NCBI GenBank assembly: GCA_017744495.1
Contig: JAGIBE010000246.1
Span: 1-55,864 of the forward strand
From: Caulobacter sp.
GTDB lineage: Bacteria > Pseudomonadota > Alphaproteobacteria > Caulobacterales > Caulobacteraceae
DNA: 55,864 bases
Reading direction: 5' to 3'
Position 1 is the stretch's first letter; each line of letters begins with the position of its first letter. Shown piece after piece: positions 40,193 through 49,860 of this stretch. The notes beneath the pieces were generated by a model. The model worked only from the letters and a program-made list of their open reading frames with translations, searched no databases and was not told where the DNA came from. A program made the translations under genes and the position numbers.

Positions 40193-43100
40193 ATGAACAA
40201 CATCTCGCGCTGGGCGATCAAGAACCCGATCCCCGTCATCCTGCTGTTCCTGCTGCTGACCCTGTTCGGGGTCGTCGGCTTCAAGAACATGCGGATCAAC
40301 AACAACCCGGACGTGGACCTGCCGTTCGTTGTGGTCACCGCGGTGCGCCCCGGCGCCGCCCCCAGCGAACTGGAGACCCAGGTCACGCGCCTGATCGAAG
40401 ACCAGATCGCCGGCCTGGGCAGCGTGCGCCACATCAATTCGACCGTGGTCGACGGCGCCTCGACCACCTTCATCGAGTTCGAACTGGGCGTGGACCACGA
40501 GCGCGTCACCAACGACGTGCGCAACGCCATGTCCAACCTGCGCTCGGCCCTGCCGCAGGACATGCAGGAGCCGATCGTCACCCGCATCGACGTGTCGGGG
40601 GGCTCGCTGATCACCTACGTCGTGCGAGGGCCGACCAAGACGCCCGAGCAGCTGAGCTGGTTCGTCGACAACGACGTCGCGCGCGCCTTGCTGGCCATCA
40701 AGGGCGTGGGCAAGGTCAATCGCAGCGGCGGGGTCAGCCGCGAGATCCAGGTCGCCCTGGATCCCGACCGCCTGGCGGCCCGCGGCGTCACCGCCGCCCA
40801 GGTCAGCCAGGCCCTGGTGGGCGTCAACGCCGACCTGCCCGGCGGCCGCGTCACCCTCGGCGGCTCGGAACGCGCCATCCGCACCCTGGGCGCCGCCGAC
40901 AGCCTGGAGAAGTTGCGCGAGACGCGAGTCCCGCTCTCCACGGGCGGCACGGTGCGCTTGGGCGATCTGGGCACGGTCGAGGACCACTGGGACGAGCCGC
41001 GCACCCGCGCCCGCTTCAACGACCAGGAGGTCGTGACCTTCGGCATGGTCCGTTCGCGCGGCGCCAGCGAGGTGCAGACCGCCGAAAAGGTCCGCAAGGC
41101 CATCGCCACCCTGCAGAAGGCTCACCCGGACATCCAGATCGAGGAGATCACCTCGAACGTCCGCTACATCGAGCACAGCTACGTGGCCTCGATGGAAGCG
41201 CTGGTCGTGGGCGCGGTGCTGGCCGTGCTGGTGGTGCTGCTGTTCCTGCGCGACATGCGCGCCACCCTGCTGGCGGCCATCGCCATCCCATTGTCGCTGC
41301 TGCCGACCTTCGCGGTGCTGTACCCGATGGGCGAGTCGCTGAACGGCATCACCTTGCTGGCGCTGTCGCTGACCGTGGGCATCCTGGTCGACGACGCCAT
41401 CGTCGAAATCGAGAACATCGTCCGCCACATGCGCGGCGGGAAATCGCCCTATGACGCGGCGATCGAGGCCGCCGACGAGATCGGCCTGGCCGTGGTCGCC
41501 ACCACCTTCACCATCGTGGCGGTGTTCGCGCCGGTGGGCTTCATGCCCGGCATCATCGGCCAGTTCTTTAAAGCCTTCGCCCTGGCCGCCTGCGTCTCGG
41601 TGCTGTTCTCGCTGGTGGTGGCGCGGATGCTGACCCCTCTGATGGGCGCCTATCTGCTCAAGGCCCACCACAAGCCGGACAAGGACCCGCCGTGGATGGG
41701 GCCCTATCTGAAAAGCCTGAACTGGGCGCTGAACCATAAGTGGGTCGTCCTGCTGATGGGCATCCCGGTGTTCGTCCTGTCGATCTTCCTGGCCACCAAG
41801 CTGCCGCTGGAGTTCCAGCCGCAGATGGACCAGGGCCGCGCGCCGTTCTCGATCGAACTGCCGCCCGGCTCGACCCTGGACGAGACCGACGCGGTGGCCC
41901 AGCGGGTCACGCGCGAACTGCTGGCGCGGCCCGAGGTCGTGGGCGTCTATGCCGACACCGGCGGCGACGGCGGCGTCAACAAGGCCAGCATCACCGCCAA
42001 CCTGATCGACAAGCACAAGCGCATCAGCCAGAAGGACTTCAGCCGGCAGATGGTCGACCAGTTCGCCGCCATCCCCGGCGCGCGGATCGGCGCGGGCTCC
42101 AACAACAACGGCCCCAGCTCCGGCGGCGTCTATTCGCTCAGCCTGATCAGCGATAACGGCCCGGTGCTGGAAGCCGCGGCCCGTCGCGTCGAGGCCGAGA
42201 TGCGCGGCGTGCCGGGCCTAGCCCACGTGGTCAACACCGCCTCGATCGCCCGTCCCGAGATCGTGGTCACGCCCAAACCCGATCAGGCCGCCCGGGCCGG
42301 CGTCTCGGCCGGCGCGATCTCGCAGGCCGTGCGCGTCGCCACGATCGGCGACATCGACCAGTCGCTGCCCAAGTACAATCTCGGGGACCGTCAGGTGCCG
42401 ATCCGCCTGCGCCTGTCGCAGAACGCGCGTGAGGACCAGGCGGTGCTGGAGACCCTGAAGGTGCCGACCGCCAGCGGGACCGCCGTGCCGCTGAACGCCG
42501 TCGCCGACATCCGCTACGGCGCGGGCCCCTCGCAGATCGACCGTCAGGACCGCTCGCGGATCGCCACGATCACGGCCGAGCTGAACGGCATCGTCGTGGG
42601 CGAAGCGGCCAAGCGGGTGCACGCCCTGCCCTCGGTCAAGAACCTGCCGACCGGCGTCGGCGAGGCCCCGGCCGGCGACGTCGAGTTCATCCAGGAGATG
42701 GTCGCCGGCTTCGTCGCCGCCCTCGTGACCGGCATCCTCCTGATGTACGTCGTGCTGGTGCTGCTGTTCCGCAGCTTCGCCCACCCGGTGACCATCATGG
42801 CCGCCCTGCCCCTGGCCATCGGCGGCGCCTTCGCGCTGCTGCTGCTGGTCCATTCCAGCTTCTCGCTGTCGACCCTGATCGGCATCCTGATGCTGATGGG
42901 CATCGCGGCGAAGAACTCGATCCTGCTGGTCGAGTACGCGATCATGGCGATCAAGGGCGGCATGACCCGTCGCGAGGCCCTGCTGGACGCCGCCCACAAA
43001 CGGGCCCGGCCGATCATCATGACCACCGTCGCCATGGGCGCGGGCATGCTGCCGGTCGCCGTCGGCTTCGGCGCCGATGTCGAGTTCCGGGCCCCGATGG

Positions 43101-43309
43101 CGATCGCGGTCATCGGCGGTCTGATCACCTCGACCTTCCTGTCCCTGCTCTACATCCCGGTGGTGTTCATCTTCATGGACAAGATCAAGAACTGGTCCAG
43201 CCGGGTGACCGGACATCTGTTCCGGCACCAGAAGCGGGCTCCGGACCATGCGGCCCACGGTCATGGCCATCACCCCGAGCCGGTCGTCACCAGCGGCCGG
43301 GAGCTTTAA
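40193..43309 (+). CDS. RND (HAE1-type) efflux pump
   Basis: The 1038-residue AcrB/MdtB-type transporter has the TM1 start [14 protein letters not shown]4 proton-relay [14 protein letters not shown], and TM10-region [12 protein letters not shown]. It is full length and paired with the adaptor above. HAE1 pumps export lipophilic drugs and related compounds using the proton gradient; the substrate here is unknown. A C-terminal His-rich tail ([12 protein letters not shown]) is notable. Confidence 0.94.
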   Translation: MNNISRWAIKNPIPVILLFLLLTLFGVVGFKNMRINNNPDVDLPFVVVTAVRPGAAPSELETQVTRLIEDQIAGLGSVRHINSTVVDGASTTFIEFELGVDHERVTNDVRNAMSNLRSALPQDMQEPIVTRIDVSGGSLITYVVRGPTKTPEQLSWFVDNDVARALLAIKGVGKVNRSGGVSREIQVALDPDRLAARGVTAAQVSQALVGVNADLPGGRVTLGGSERAIRTLGAADSLEKLRETRVPLSTGGTVRLGDLGTVEDHWDEPRTRARFNDQEVVTFGMVRSRGASEVQTAEKVRKAIATLQKAHPDIQIEEITSNVRYIEHSYVASMEALVVGAVLAVLVVLLFLRDMRATLLAAIAIPLSLLPTFAVLYPMGESLNGITLLALSLTVGILVDDAIVEIENIVRHMRGGKSPYDAAIEAADEIGLAVVATTFTIVAVFAPVGFMPGIIGQFFKAFALAACVSVLFSLVVARMLTPLMGAYLLKAHHKPDKDPPWMGPYLKSLNWALNHKWVVLLMGIPVFVLSIFLATKLPLEFQPQMDQGRAPFSIELPPGSTLDETDAVAQRVTRELLARPEVVGVYADTGGDGGVNKASITANLIDKHKRISQKDFSRQMVDQFAAIPGARIGAGSNNNGPSSGGVYSLSLISDNGPVLEAAARRVEAEMRGVPGLAHVVNTASIARPEIVVTPKPDQAARAGVSAGAISQAVRVATIGDIDQSLPKYNLGDRQVPIRLRLSQNAREDQAVLETLKVPTASGTAVPLNAVADIRYGAGPSQIDRQDRSRIATITAELNGIVVGEAAKRVHALPSVKNLPTGVGEAPAGDVEFIQEMVAGFVAALVTGILLMYVVLVLLFRSFAHPVTIMAALPLAIGGAFALLLLVHSSFSLSTLIGILMLMGIAAKNSILLVEYAIMAIKGGMTRREALLDAAHKRARPIIMTTVAMGAGMLPVAVGFGADVEFRAPMAIAVIGGLITSTFLSLLYIPVVFIFMDKIKNWSSRVTGHLFRHQKRAPDHAAHGHGHHPEPVVTSGREL

Positions 43310-43338
43310 CCCTCATCTTCGCCTCTGAAGGCCAAGCC

Positions 43339-43374
43339 AAACCCCTCGCCCTGGCGGCGAGGGGTTTATTTTTG
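43339..43374 (+). terminator. rho-independent terminator of the efflux operon
   Basis: AAACCCCTCGCC pairs perfectly with GGCGAGGGGTTT around a 5-base loop and is followed by ATTTTT. It begins 29 bases after the pump stop codon. Confidence 0.9.
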
Positions 43375-43445
43375 GCCTGTACCCGCTCTCCACATCGTGG
43401 TCTCGATCATCCGATCGGCGCGACTCGCCGGTTCGGGACCAAGCG

Positions 43446-44552
43446 ATGAACTCCGACCTCGAAACCGACACGGCCGCCGCCCACGCGCTCTTCCAGTCGC
43501 TCGAGGGCATGGAGGGCCTCAGCCACGCGCCCTCGGCCGCGACCAAGGTCAGGACCGACTTCCCCGGCCAGGCGGCGCTGATCAAACTCTATCCCGGCGT
43601 GCTGGTGGCGGTGACCATCGCCCTCGCCTCGCAATGGCTGGCCCAGCACTATGGCGCGCCGGTGATGCTGTTCGCCCTGCTGTTCGGCATGACCTTCCAC
43701 TTCCTGCACCAGGAAGGCCGCTGCATCGCGGGCATCGAGTTCTCGTCCAAAGCCGTGCTGCGCTTCGGCGTCGCCCTGCTGGGCGCGCGGATCACCGCCA
43801 GCCAGATCCTAGGCCTGGGCCTGACGCCGATCGTCATGGTCATCCTGGGTATCGGCTCGACCATCGGCCTGGGCGCGTTCGTCGCCAAGCGTATGGGCCT
43901 GCGGTCCAGCTTCGGCGTGCTGTCGGGCGGCGCGGTCGGCATCTGCGGCGCCTCGGCGGCCCTGGCCATCGCCTCGGTCCTGCCGCGCGGCAAGGACGCC
44001 GAGCGCGACACCATCCTGGCGGTGGTCACGGTCACGGCCCTGTCGACCATCGCCATGATCACCTATCCGCTGCTGACGGCCGCGCTGCACCTTGACCACA
44101 CCAAGGCGGGGATCTTCCTGGGCGGCACGATCCACGACGTCGCCCAGGTGGTCGGCGCCGGCTACATGATCTCGCCCCACACGGGCGACGTGGCGACCTA
44201 TGTGAAGCTGCTGCGGGTGACCATGCTGCTGCCGGTGGTCTTCACCATCGCCTTCGTGGTGGCGCGGATGGGTCCCGGCGCGAGCGGCGGCGCCAAGCCG
44301 ACCGTGCCGCTGTTCCTGCTAGGCTTCGCGGCCCTGGTGGTGATCAACAGCCTGGGCTGGCTGGCCAAGCCCGTCACCGACGCGGCCAACGAGGTCTCGC
44401 GCTGGTGCCTGGTCACGGCCATCTCGGGCCTGGGCATGAAGACCTCGTTCAAGAACCTGATCACGGCCGGCTGGCGGCCCGTGGCCTTGATGGTGCTCGA
44501 GACGGTGTGGATCGCCGGCGTGGTGCTGGTGGCGGTGGAGTTCTTCACCTAG
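43446..44552 (+). CDS. YeiH-family putative sulfate exporter
   Basis: The 368-residue membrane protein of the UPF0324/YeiH family has about ten hydrophobic segments and the conserved G-V-A-L-L-G-A-R-I-T, S-G-G-A-V-G-I-C-G-A-S-A-A-L-A and G-G-T-I-H-D-V-A-Q-V-V-G-A-G. Family members are annotated as putative sulfate exporters, without firm evidence of substrate. Its last bases overlap the convergent esterase gene by 8 bp. Confidence 0.88.
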   Translation: MNSDLETDTAAAHALFQSLEGMEGLSHAPSAATKVRTDFPGQAALIKLYPGVLVAVTIALASQWLAQHYGAPVMLFALLFGMTFHFLHQEGRCIAGIEFSSKAVLRFGVALLGARITASQILGLGLTPIVMVILGIGSTIGLGAFVAKRMGLRSSFGVLSGGAVGICGASAALAIASVLPRGKDAERDTILAVVTVTALSTIAMITYPLLTAALHLDHTKAGIFLGGTIHDVAQVVGAGYMISPHTGDVATYVKLLRVTMLLPVVFTIAFVVARMGPGASGGAKPTVPLFLLGFAALVVINSLGWLAKPVTDAANEVSRWCLVTAISGLGMKTSFKNLITAGWRPVALMVLETVWIAGVVLVAVEFFT

Positions 44553-45216
44553 CCGCGGTCTGGGTCGGCATGGCCCGCAGCGCCTGGGCGACCAGCGGCG
44601 CCAGCCTTTCGCCGATCACCCGCGCGCCGGCCGCGTTGGGATGGATGCCGTCGCCCTGCATCAGCTGCCGCGAGCCGCCCACCCCGGCCAGGATGTTGGG
44701 ATAGAGCGGCGCGCCGAACTCCCGCGCCAGGGCCGGATAGACCGCGTTGAACTCGCGGGCGTAGGCCGGGCCCAGCAGGGTCGGGGCGCCGACCCCGACC
44801 AGCACCGTCGAGATGCCCCGGTCGCGCAGGCTCTGGAGGATGGCGCGCAGATTGGCCTTGGTCACCCGGGGCTCGACGCCCTGCAGCAGGTCGTTGCCGC
44901 CCAGAGCCACCACGCACAGGGCGGTGTCCGGCGCGACGCTGCGGTTGACCCGCGCCAGGCCGCCGGCGCTGGTGTCGCCCGGCACCCCGGCCGCTCGCAC
45001 CCGGGCGAAGACGTTCATGCGGGTCAGGGCCGCCTGGAGTTGGGCGGGCATGGCGTCCCGAGCCGGCAAGCCCAGGCCCGCCGTGATCGAGTCGCCCAGC
45101 ACTGTCACCACCGGCGACTTCGGCGGCACGACGGGCGTCGCGGCGATCTGGCTGACGGCGGCCAGGCCGATCAGCGCCCGGCGGCGGTCGAGGAAACGCG
45201 GTGCGTCGAAGCTCAT
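44545..45216 (-). CDS. SGNH/GDSL esterase, arylesterase (TesA) type
   Basis: The protein is about 223 residues. The blocks V-L-G-D-S-I-T-A-G-L-G (Ser), G-G-N-D-L-L and G-D-G-I-H-P-N (Asp/His) define a TesA-like SGNH hydrolase. The N-terminus F-L-D-R-R-R-A-L-I-G-L-A-A-V-S suggests a Tat-like signal. ATG 45216 is preferred, though ATG 45249 is possible. Broad esterase/thioesterase/lysophospholipase activity is usual in the family. Confidence 0.85.
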   Translation of the reverse strand: MSFDAPRFLDRRRALIGLAAVSQIAATPVVPPKSPVVTVLGDSITAGLGLPARDAMPAQLQAALTRMNVFARVRAAGVPGDTSAGGLARVNRSVAPDTALCVVALGGNDLLQGVEPRVTKANLRAILQSLRDRGISTVLVGVGAPTLLGPAYAREFNAVYPALAREFGAPLYPNILAGVGGSRQLMQGDGIHPNAAGARVIGERLAPLVAQALRAMPTQTAAR

Positions 45217-45270
45217 AGGTGCTGTGTAGGCCTCCTGTCGTGCAGACAATGTCCGCGAATTCGGGAGGTT

Positions 45271-46428
45271 TCATGACCGATGCTTTAGCGCATCCGGCCT
45301 CGTGGGTTTGGCTGGCGCGACAGTTTTGGACGGCGGCTTGGACGCGGTCACCGGAGGCGGCGGCGGGGTCGGCGGCGGGGCCAGCAGCGGATCGCCCGGG
45401 CGGCCCGAGCCCGCCAGCGGCAGGCTGGAGATCGGCACGCCCGGCAGCATCGGCTCGCCCGTCCACTCCCAGTGCCAGGGCTCGAACACGTAGTTGACGA
45501 AGCCGAACCGCGCGGCGTTGGCGACCATCCAGCGATAGAGGTCCGACCGGGTCATGGCCAGGCGATTGGCGTCGGCGCTGGAGTCCGGCCCGAAGCCCGG
45601 GGCGGCGGCGATGAACACGTCCATGGCCAGGCCTGTGCGGTGGGCCGAGCAGATGGTGCGCGACACGCCCTGGCAGTTGTTGTCGCGGGCGCAGCGGGCG
45701 GCGTCGGCCAGCGGGTCGCGGAAGCCGGAGAAGATGGTCAGGGCGCGCGGATCGCGCATCACCCCGGCCGCCTTGGCCTCGGCGACCATCCGGCGATAGG
45801 CGTCCAGCGCGCCGGGCCGCAGCTGGATCGTCTTGCCGCCGTAGCTCTCCTGCGGCGTGGCCGTGCCCAGCAGGCTCACGGCCGGCGCGCCGGGGCAGAC
45901 GCCCTCGCCATTGACCCGTACGAACGGCCGGGCCTTGTGCCAACGCACCAGCATGGCCTGGAAGGTCTCCGGGTCAAAGGTCCCCGTCGCCTTCAGCCCG
46001 TGCCCGCCCTGCCACCGCGCCAGGGCGGCGGCGAAGCGGGGCGAGCCGGCCGCACAAGACGTCTGGATCTCGTGGGCCACACGCGGAAGGTAGATTTCCC
46101 AGCCCACCTCCGGACGGCCGAACGGCGCCCAGGCCATGGTCGTCAGCGAGGCGGCGTTGACCGGGGCGGCGCTGGCCGAGGGGCCGCCGGCGTCGCAGTC
46201 CTCGGGCGTCCCGCCGGGCGTCGCGCCGAGCACGGGACTGCCAGGCGGGTCGTTGGGCGGCAGATAGGTCGGAGCCTCGTACTTCAGGGGTTCGCGGGCG
46301 GCCGAGACCGACGGCGGCGGCATGGCCGGGGCCGGCCGGTGGCTCGGCCACATCACCCACGCCACGAAGGCCGCGACCAGAACGGCCAGCACGCCCAGCA
46401 CCCAGATCAGCCGACGCAGGATCTTCAA
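45271..46428 (-). CDS. M15 (VanY-type) D-alanyl-D-alanine carboxypeptidase family protein
   Basis: The protein is about 385 residues. It starts at TTG 46428 (GAGGAG upstream) with a single membrane-anchoring helix (W-V-L-G-V-L-A-V-L-V-A-A-F-V-A-W-V-M-W). The M15 zinc-site segments S-A-H-R-T-G-L-A-M-D-V-F and F-E-P-W-H-W-E-W are intact; the C-terminus is a Pro-rich tail. It would trim D-Ala-D-Ala peptides of peptidoglycan on the periplasmic side. It diverges from the L,D-transpeptidase gene. A longer reading to 46647 overlaps that gene and is not supported. Confidence 0.85.
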   Translation of the reverse strand: MKILRRLIWVLGVLAVLVAAFVAWVMWPSHRPAPAMPPPSVSAAREPLKYEAPTYLPPNDPPGSPVLGATPGGTPEDCDAGGPSASAAPVNAASLTTMAWAPFGRPEVGWEIYLPRVAHEIQTSCAAGSPRFAAALARWQGGHGLKATGTFDPETFQAMLVRWHKARPFVRVNGEGVCPGAPAVSLLGTATPQESYGGKTIQLRPGALDAYRRMVAEAKAAGVMRDPRALTIFSGFRDPLADAARCARDNNCQGVSRTICSAHRTGLAMDVFIAAAPGFGPDSSADANRLAMTRSDLYRWMVANAARFGFVNYVFEPWHWEWTGEPMLPGVPISSLPLAGSGRPGDPLLAPPPTPPPPPVTASKPPSKTVAPAKPTRPDALKHRS

Positions 46429-46520
46429 ACGGGGCTCCTCGCCCCGCAGGGCCGCAATTGGAACTTCGCCATGGCTCAAGGCTTGAGAGGGGCAAGGCGT
46501 TCCCGCTTCCGGAGTTTTGC

Positions 46521-47615
46521 ATGCCCCTGCCCCTGCGTCCCGTCGTCGTTCTGCTCGGCTGCCTGGCGGCCACGACGGCCTGTTCCGATCCCGCTCCGCA
46601 ACAGCAGAAGCCGGCGGCCGCCAAGCCCGCCGCGCCCGCGCCGCCAAAGCCGCCGGTGGTCGCCGCCGCGCCCGCCCCGGCGCCAGCCGCGCCCTCGCCC
46701 CTGGCCCAGGCCGTGAACGCCGCCGCCTTCGATCCCGCCGCCACGACGCCCGAGGCCAAGCAAGCCTACCTTACCCGCGCCCAGGTGCTGCTGGACCGCG
46801 CCCACTTCTCGCCCGGCGTGATCGACGGCCAGGACGGCGGCAACCTGAGCCTCGCCATCAGCGCCTTCCAGGAGGCCCACCGCCTGACCGTCGACGGCAA
46901 GCTGCGCCCAGCCACCTGGGACGCCCTGGTCGCCGACAGCGCGCCGGCCCTGACCGACTACGTGATCACCGAGCAGGACGTCGCCGGCCCGTTCACGCCG
47001 GACATCCCCAAGGACGACTATGAGGCGATGGCCCAGCTGCCGGCCCTCGGCTACGGCACGCCGCTGGAGGCGCTGGCCGAGAAGTTCCATATGGATGAGC
47101 CGCTGCTGCAGGCCCTCAATCCGGGCGTCGACTTCAGCAAGGCCGGGACCACGATCATCGTCGCCGCCCTCGGTCCCGACGGCCTGGACGGCAAGGTCAC
47201 GCGCATCGAGATCGACAACGCCAAGGGCGTGCTCAAGGCCTATGCCGACGGCGACAGGCTGCTGGCGGTCTATCCGGCCACGGTGGGCAGCACCGAGCGC
47301 CCGCCGCCCGTCGGTGAATGGGCGGTCAAGACCCTGGCCCCGAACCCGACCTACACCTACGACCCGTCGCGCCTGACCTTCGGCAAGCCCAAGGCCAAGC
47401 TGACCATCAAGCCCGGACCGAACAATCCTGTGGGCTCCACCTGGATCGACCTGACCAAGGACACCTACGGCATCCACGGCACGCCCGATCCGAGGCTGGT
47501 GAACAAACGGGCGTCGCATGGGTGCGTGCGGCTGGCGAACTGGGACGCGGCGGAGCTGGGGGCGGCGGTGCAGAAGGGGGCGAAGGTGGTGTTCGAGGGT
47601 CAGCCAACTAGGTAA
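46521..47615 (+). CDS. L,D-transpeptidase (YkuD) lipoprotein with PG-binding domain
   Basis: The protein is about 364 residues. A lipobox (A-T-T-A-C-S) follows a hydrophobic leader, then a Pro/Ala linker, a PG_binding_1 domain (S-P-G-V-I-D-G-Q-D-G, A-I-S-A-F-Q-E-A), a LysM-like segment and the YkuD domain with I-H-G-T and S-H333-G-C335-V-R-L (catalytic Cys). It forms 3-3 peptidoglycan cross-links or attaches proteins. GGAG lies six bases before ATG 46521. The TAA abuts the 154-bp repeat. Confidence 0.9.
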   Translation: MPLPLRPVVVLLGCLAATTACSDPAPQQQKPAAAKPAAPAPPKPPVVAAAPAPAPAAPSPLAQAVNAAAFDPAATTPEAKQAYLTRAQVLLDRAHFSPGVIDGQDGGNLSLAISAFQEAHRLTVDGKLRPATWDALVADSAPALTDYVITEQDVAGPFTPDIPKDDYEAMAQLPALGYGTPLEALAEKFHMDEPLLQALNPGVDFSKAGTTIIVAALGPDGLDGKVTRIEIDNAKGVLKAYADGDRLLAVYPATVGSTERPPPVGEWAVKTLAPNPTYTYDPSRLTFGKPKAKLTIKPGPNNPVGSTWIDLTKDTYGIHGTPDPRLVNKRASHGCVRLANWDAAELGAAVQKGAKVVFEGQPTR

Positions 47616-47769
47616 CCTTCTCCCAGAGGGAGAAGGAGGGGCCCGCCGCGAAGCGGTGGGAGGATGAGGGGTTACACTGCTGGCCGGAGCGCCGGCACGC
47701 CGTCCGACACCTTACCCCCTCACCCTCCCAAGCTTCGCTTGGGCCCCTCCCTCTCCCCAAGGGAGAGGG
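47616..47769. repeat. 154-bp intergenic element, copy 2
   Basis: Same element as 9968-10122: left end CCTTCTCCC-AGA-GGGAGAAGG, a centre with GCCGGCACGCCGTC, and right end CCCTCTCCCC-AA-GGGAGAGGG. It starts directly after the L,D-transpeptidase TAA (47613-47615) and ends three bases before the TBDR stop codon (47773-47775), filling the convergent gap exactly. Confidence 0.88.
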
Positions 47770-47772
47770 TTC

Positions 47773-49785
47773 CTAGATCGCCAACCTCAACCCCACCCGC
47801 ATGATCCTCGGCGCCGCATAGCCCGGCACGCCATCGGCCGTCCGCGACGTCTGGATATCCGCGTTCAGCAGGTTGTCTCCGGCGATATAGGCCGTCACCA
47901 GCGGCCTCACCCGCCAGTCCAGCCGCGCGTCCAGGCGCCAGGCCGGGTCGAGCACGCGACTGTTGAGGTCGTCTTCGAAGCGCTTGCCTTCCCAGGTCAG
48001 GTCGGCGGCCAGGACGAGATCCTCGCGCAGATCCGCCGACAGGCCCGCCGTGGCGCTCCAGATCGGTGCCTGGGCCGGGCGCTTGCCGGTCAGCTGAGGC
48101 GCGGCCGAGCCGCCGTCCACCCGGGCGTCTGTCACCGACAGAGCCGAGGTCAGGGTCACCGCGCCGACCTTGCGCTCCGCCCGGCCTTCCAAGCCGACGG
48201 CGTCGATCGAGCCGGCGTTCTGGCGCTGTCGCAGCACGCCGCCGGCCGGGATGAAGCCGCCGATTGGGAAGGTCCCCGGCCCCGCGCCCAGGGTGACATT
48301 GATGATCGGGTCGTCGATCCGGTTCCAGAACGCCGTGGCCTCGATCAGCCCCTTGTCGCTCTTGCGCGAGAGCCCGGCCTCGAGCCCCTCAAGCCGCTCG
48401 GGCTTGAGGTCTGCGTTGGCCTCCGTGACGTCGTTGCCCACCCGGAACGGACGATAGAGCTCGTTCAGGCTGGCCGGGCGGAAGCCGGTGTAGCCGGCGA
48501 CCCGCGCCGTCAGGTCGTGGCCCAGCTCGCGGGTCACGCCCAGCCGCCCGCTCACCACCTCACCGTCGCGGTCGGCCGGACGCTGGTCCAGCAGCACCAC
48601 CCCGGTCTGCAGGTTGCGCTCGACGCGATGGCCGTCGGTGTTTTCCCAGTGGTCCAGCCGCAGGCCGCCGGCCACCAGCCACGGTCCCTGCGTCCACGAG
48701 CCGTCGGCATAGGCTCCGACCACCGAGGTCTTGCCGCCGGCCACGCGGCCGCGCGTGTAGGTCCCGCCCGAATAGCTGTAGCGCTCGCGCTCCTCGCCGT
48801 CGTTGAGCCGGGCGTCGGCGCCCAGTTCCCATTCCAGCCCGCCGATCTTCTTGCGCACGGCGCCGTTCAGGCCCCAGCCGGTGGCGGGCGTCTTGTCCTG
48901 GCTGTTGGCGGGCGTGGTGGACGAGCGGTCGGCGGCAACGGAGACCGAGCTGTTGAACAGGTCGCTCGTCCGCCGCCAGGCCTGCAGCTTCCAACCCAAA
49001 GCGTCGCCGCGCGGGGCGCGCACCAGGGTGGCGCTGAACACGTTGCCCGAGGCGTTGGCCCGCGCCCCGGCCAGACCCGCCCCGCGATCCTCCTCGAAGA
49101 AGCCGCCGCGCAGCGACAGCAGGCCCAGGCCCGTGGCCATGTCGAGGCGGCCGGAGATGCTCTTGGCCTCCAGGTTGGTCTTGGTGTCGGCCGCGCCGCG
49201 CTGGGGCCCGCGCACCGGCACGTAGCCGTCGGACTTGTCGTAGAAGGCCGCGCCGGTGAACTCGAACCGGCCGAAGGTCGAGGTGGCCGACGCCGAGGCG
49301 CGCGCGCTGCCCAGCTCGCCCACCGAGACGTCGCCGGCGATGCCCGCGTCGCGCTCCTTCAGGCCGATGACCCCGGTCAGAGCCCCGGCGCCGTAAGGTC
49401 CCGCCCCGGCGCCACGCACGATATCGACGCCGCTCAGAGAGTCCGGCGCCAGCTGCGACCAGATCACCCAGCCGCCGAACGGGTCGTTCAGCGGCACGCC
49501 GTCCAGGGTGACCAGGGCCCGCCCCGCGCCCGACGGCGCGATGGCCCGCAAGGATATCCCCTGGGTGGTCGGGTTGGCCGACAGGCTGGAGGTGCGGCGG
49601 AACAGCGAGACGCCGGGCGTCTGCATCACCGCCTCGTCCACCCGCTGGGTGCGGACCAGCTCGCGCTCGCCGATATGCACCGACGAGAACGCCGCCTCGG
49701 CCGCGGCCGGCGGCAGGCGGGCGGCGGTGACGATCACCTGCTCGACATAGGGCGCTTCAGGGGCGGGCGGGGCGTCCAAGGGCAT
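47773..49785 (-). CDS. TonB-dependent receptor lacking a visible signal peptide
   Basis: The protein is about 670 residues: TonB box V-E-Q-V-I-V-T-A-A near residue 14, plug domain (D-E-A-V-M-Q-T-P-G-V-S-L-F-R-R, G-V-P-L-N-D-P-F-G-G-W) and a barrel with F-R-P-A-S-L-N-E-L-Y. The first residues (M-P-L-D-A-P-P-A-P-E) contain no signal peptide, which is abnormal for an outer-membrane protein. ATG 49785 and GTG 49797 are both possible. The 63-base gap read in another frame gives a signal-like string (see findings). It follows the epimerase gene on the same strand; the ligand is unknown. Confidence 0.85.
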   Translation of the reverse strand: MPLDAPPAPEAPYVEQVIVTAARLPPAAAEAAFSSVHIGERELVRTQRVDEAVMQTPGVSLFRRTSSLSANPTTQGISLRAIAPSGAGRALVTLDGVPLNDPFGGWVIWSQLAPDSLSGVDIVRGAGAGPYGAGALTGVIGLKERDAGIAGDVSVGELGSARASASATSTFGRFEFTGAAFYDKSDGYVPVRGPQRGAADTKTNLEAKSISGRLDMATGLGLLSLRGGFFEEDRGAGLAGARANASGNVFSATLVRAPRGDALGWKLQAWRRTSDLFNSSVSVAADRSSTTPANSQDKTPATGWGLNGAVRKKIGGLEWELGADARLNDGEERERYSYSGGTYTRGRVAGGKTSVVGAYADGSWTQGPWLVAGGLRLDHWENTDGHRVERNLQTGVVLLDQRPADRDGEVVSGRLGVTRELGHDLTARVAGYTGFRPASLNELYRPFRVGNDVTEANADLKPERLEGLEAGLSRKSDKGLIEATAFWNRIDDPIINVTLGAGPGTFPIGGFIPAGGVLRQRQNAGSIDAVGLEGRAERKVGAVTLTSALSVTDARVDGGSAAPQLTGKRPAQAPIWSATAGLSADLREDLVLAADLTWEGKRFEDDLNSRVLDPAWRLDARLDWRVRPLVTAYIAGDNLLNADIQTSRTADGVPGYAAPRIMRVGLRLAI

Positions 49786-49860
49786 GCTCACTCTCACTCG
49801 GCGGCGGCGTGTAACAGCTGCGCCGTCAGCGTGACGAAAGAACGGCGGCGCGGCTGTCGC

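Noticed and set aside
45271..46647. Longer start for the M15 carboxypeptidase
   Set aside because: Residues before TTG 46428 overlap the divergent L,D-transpeptidase gene and would put a 73-residue non-family stretch before the membrane helix.
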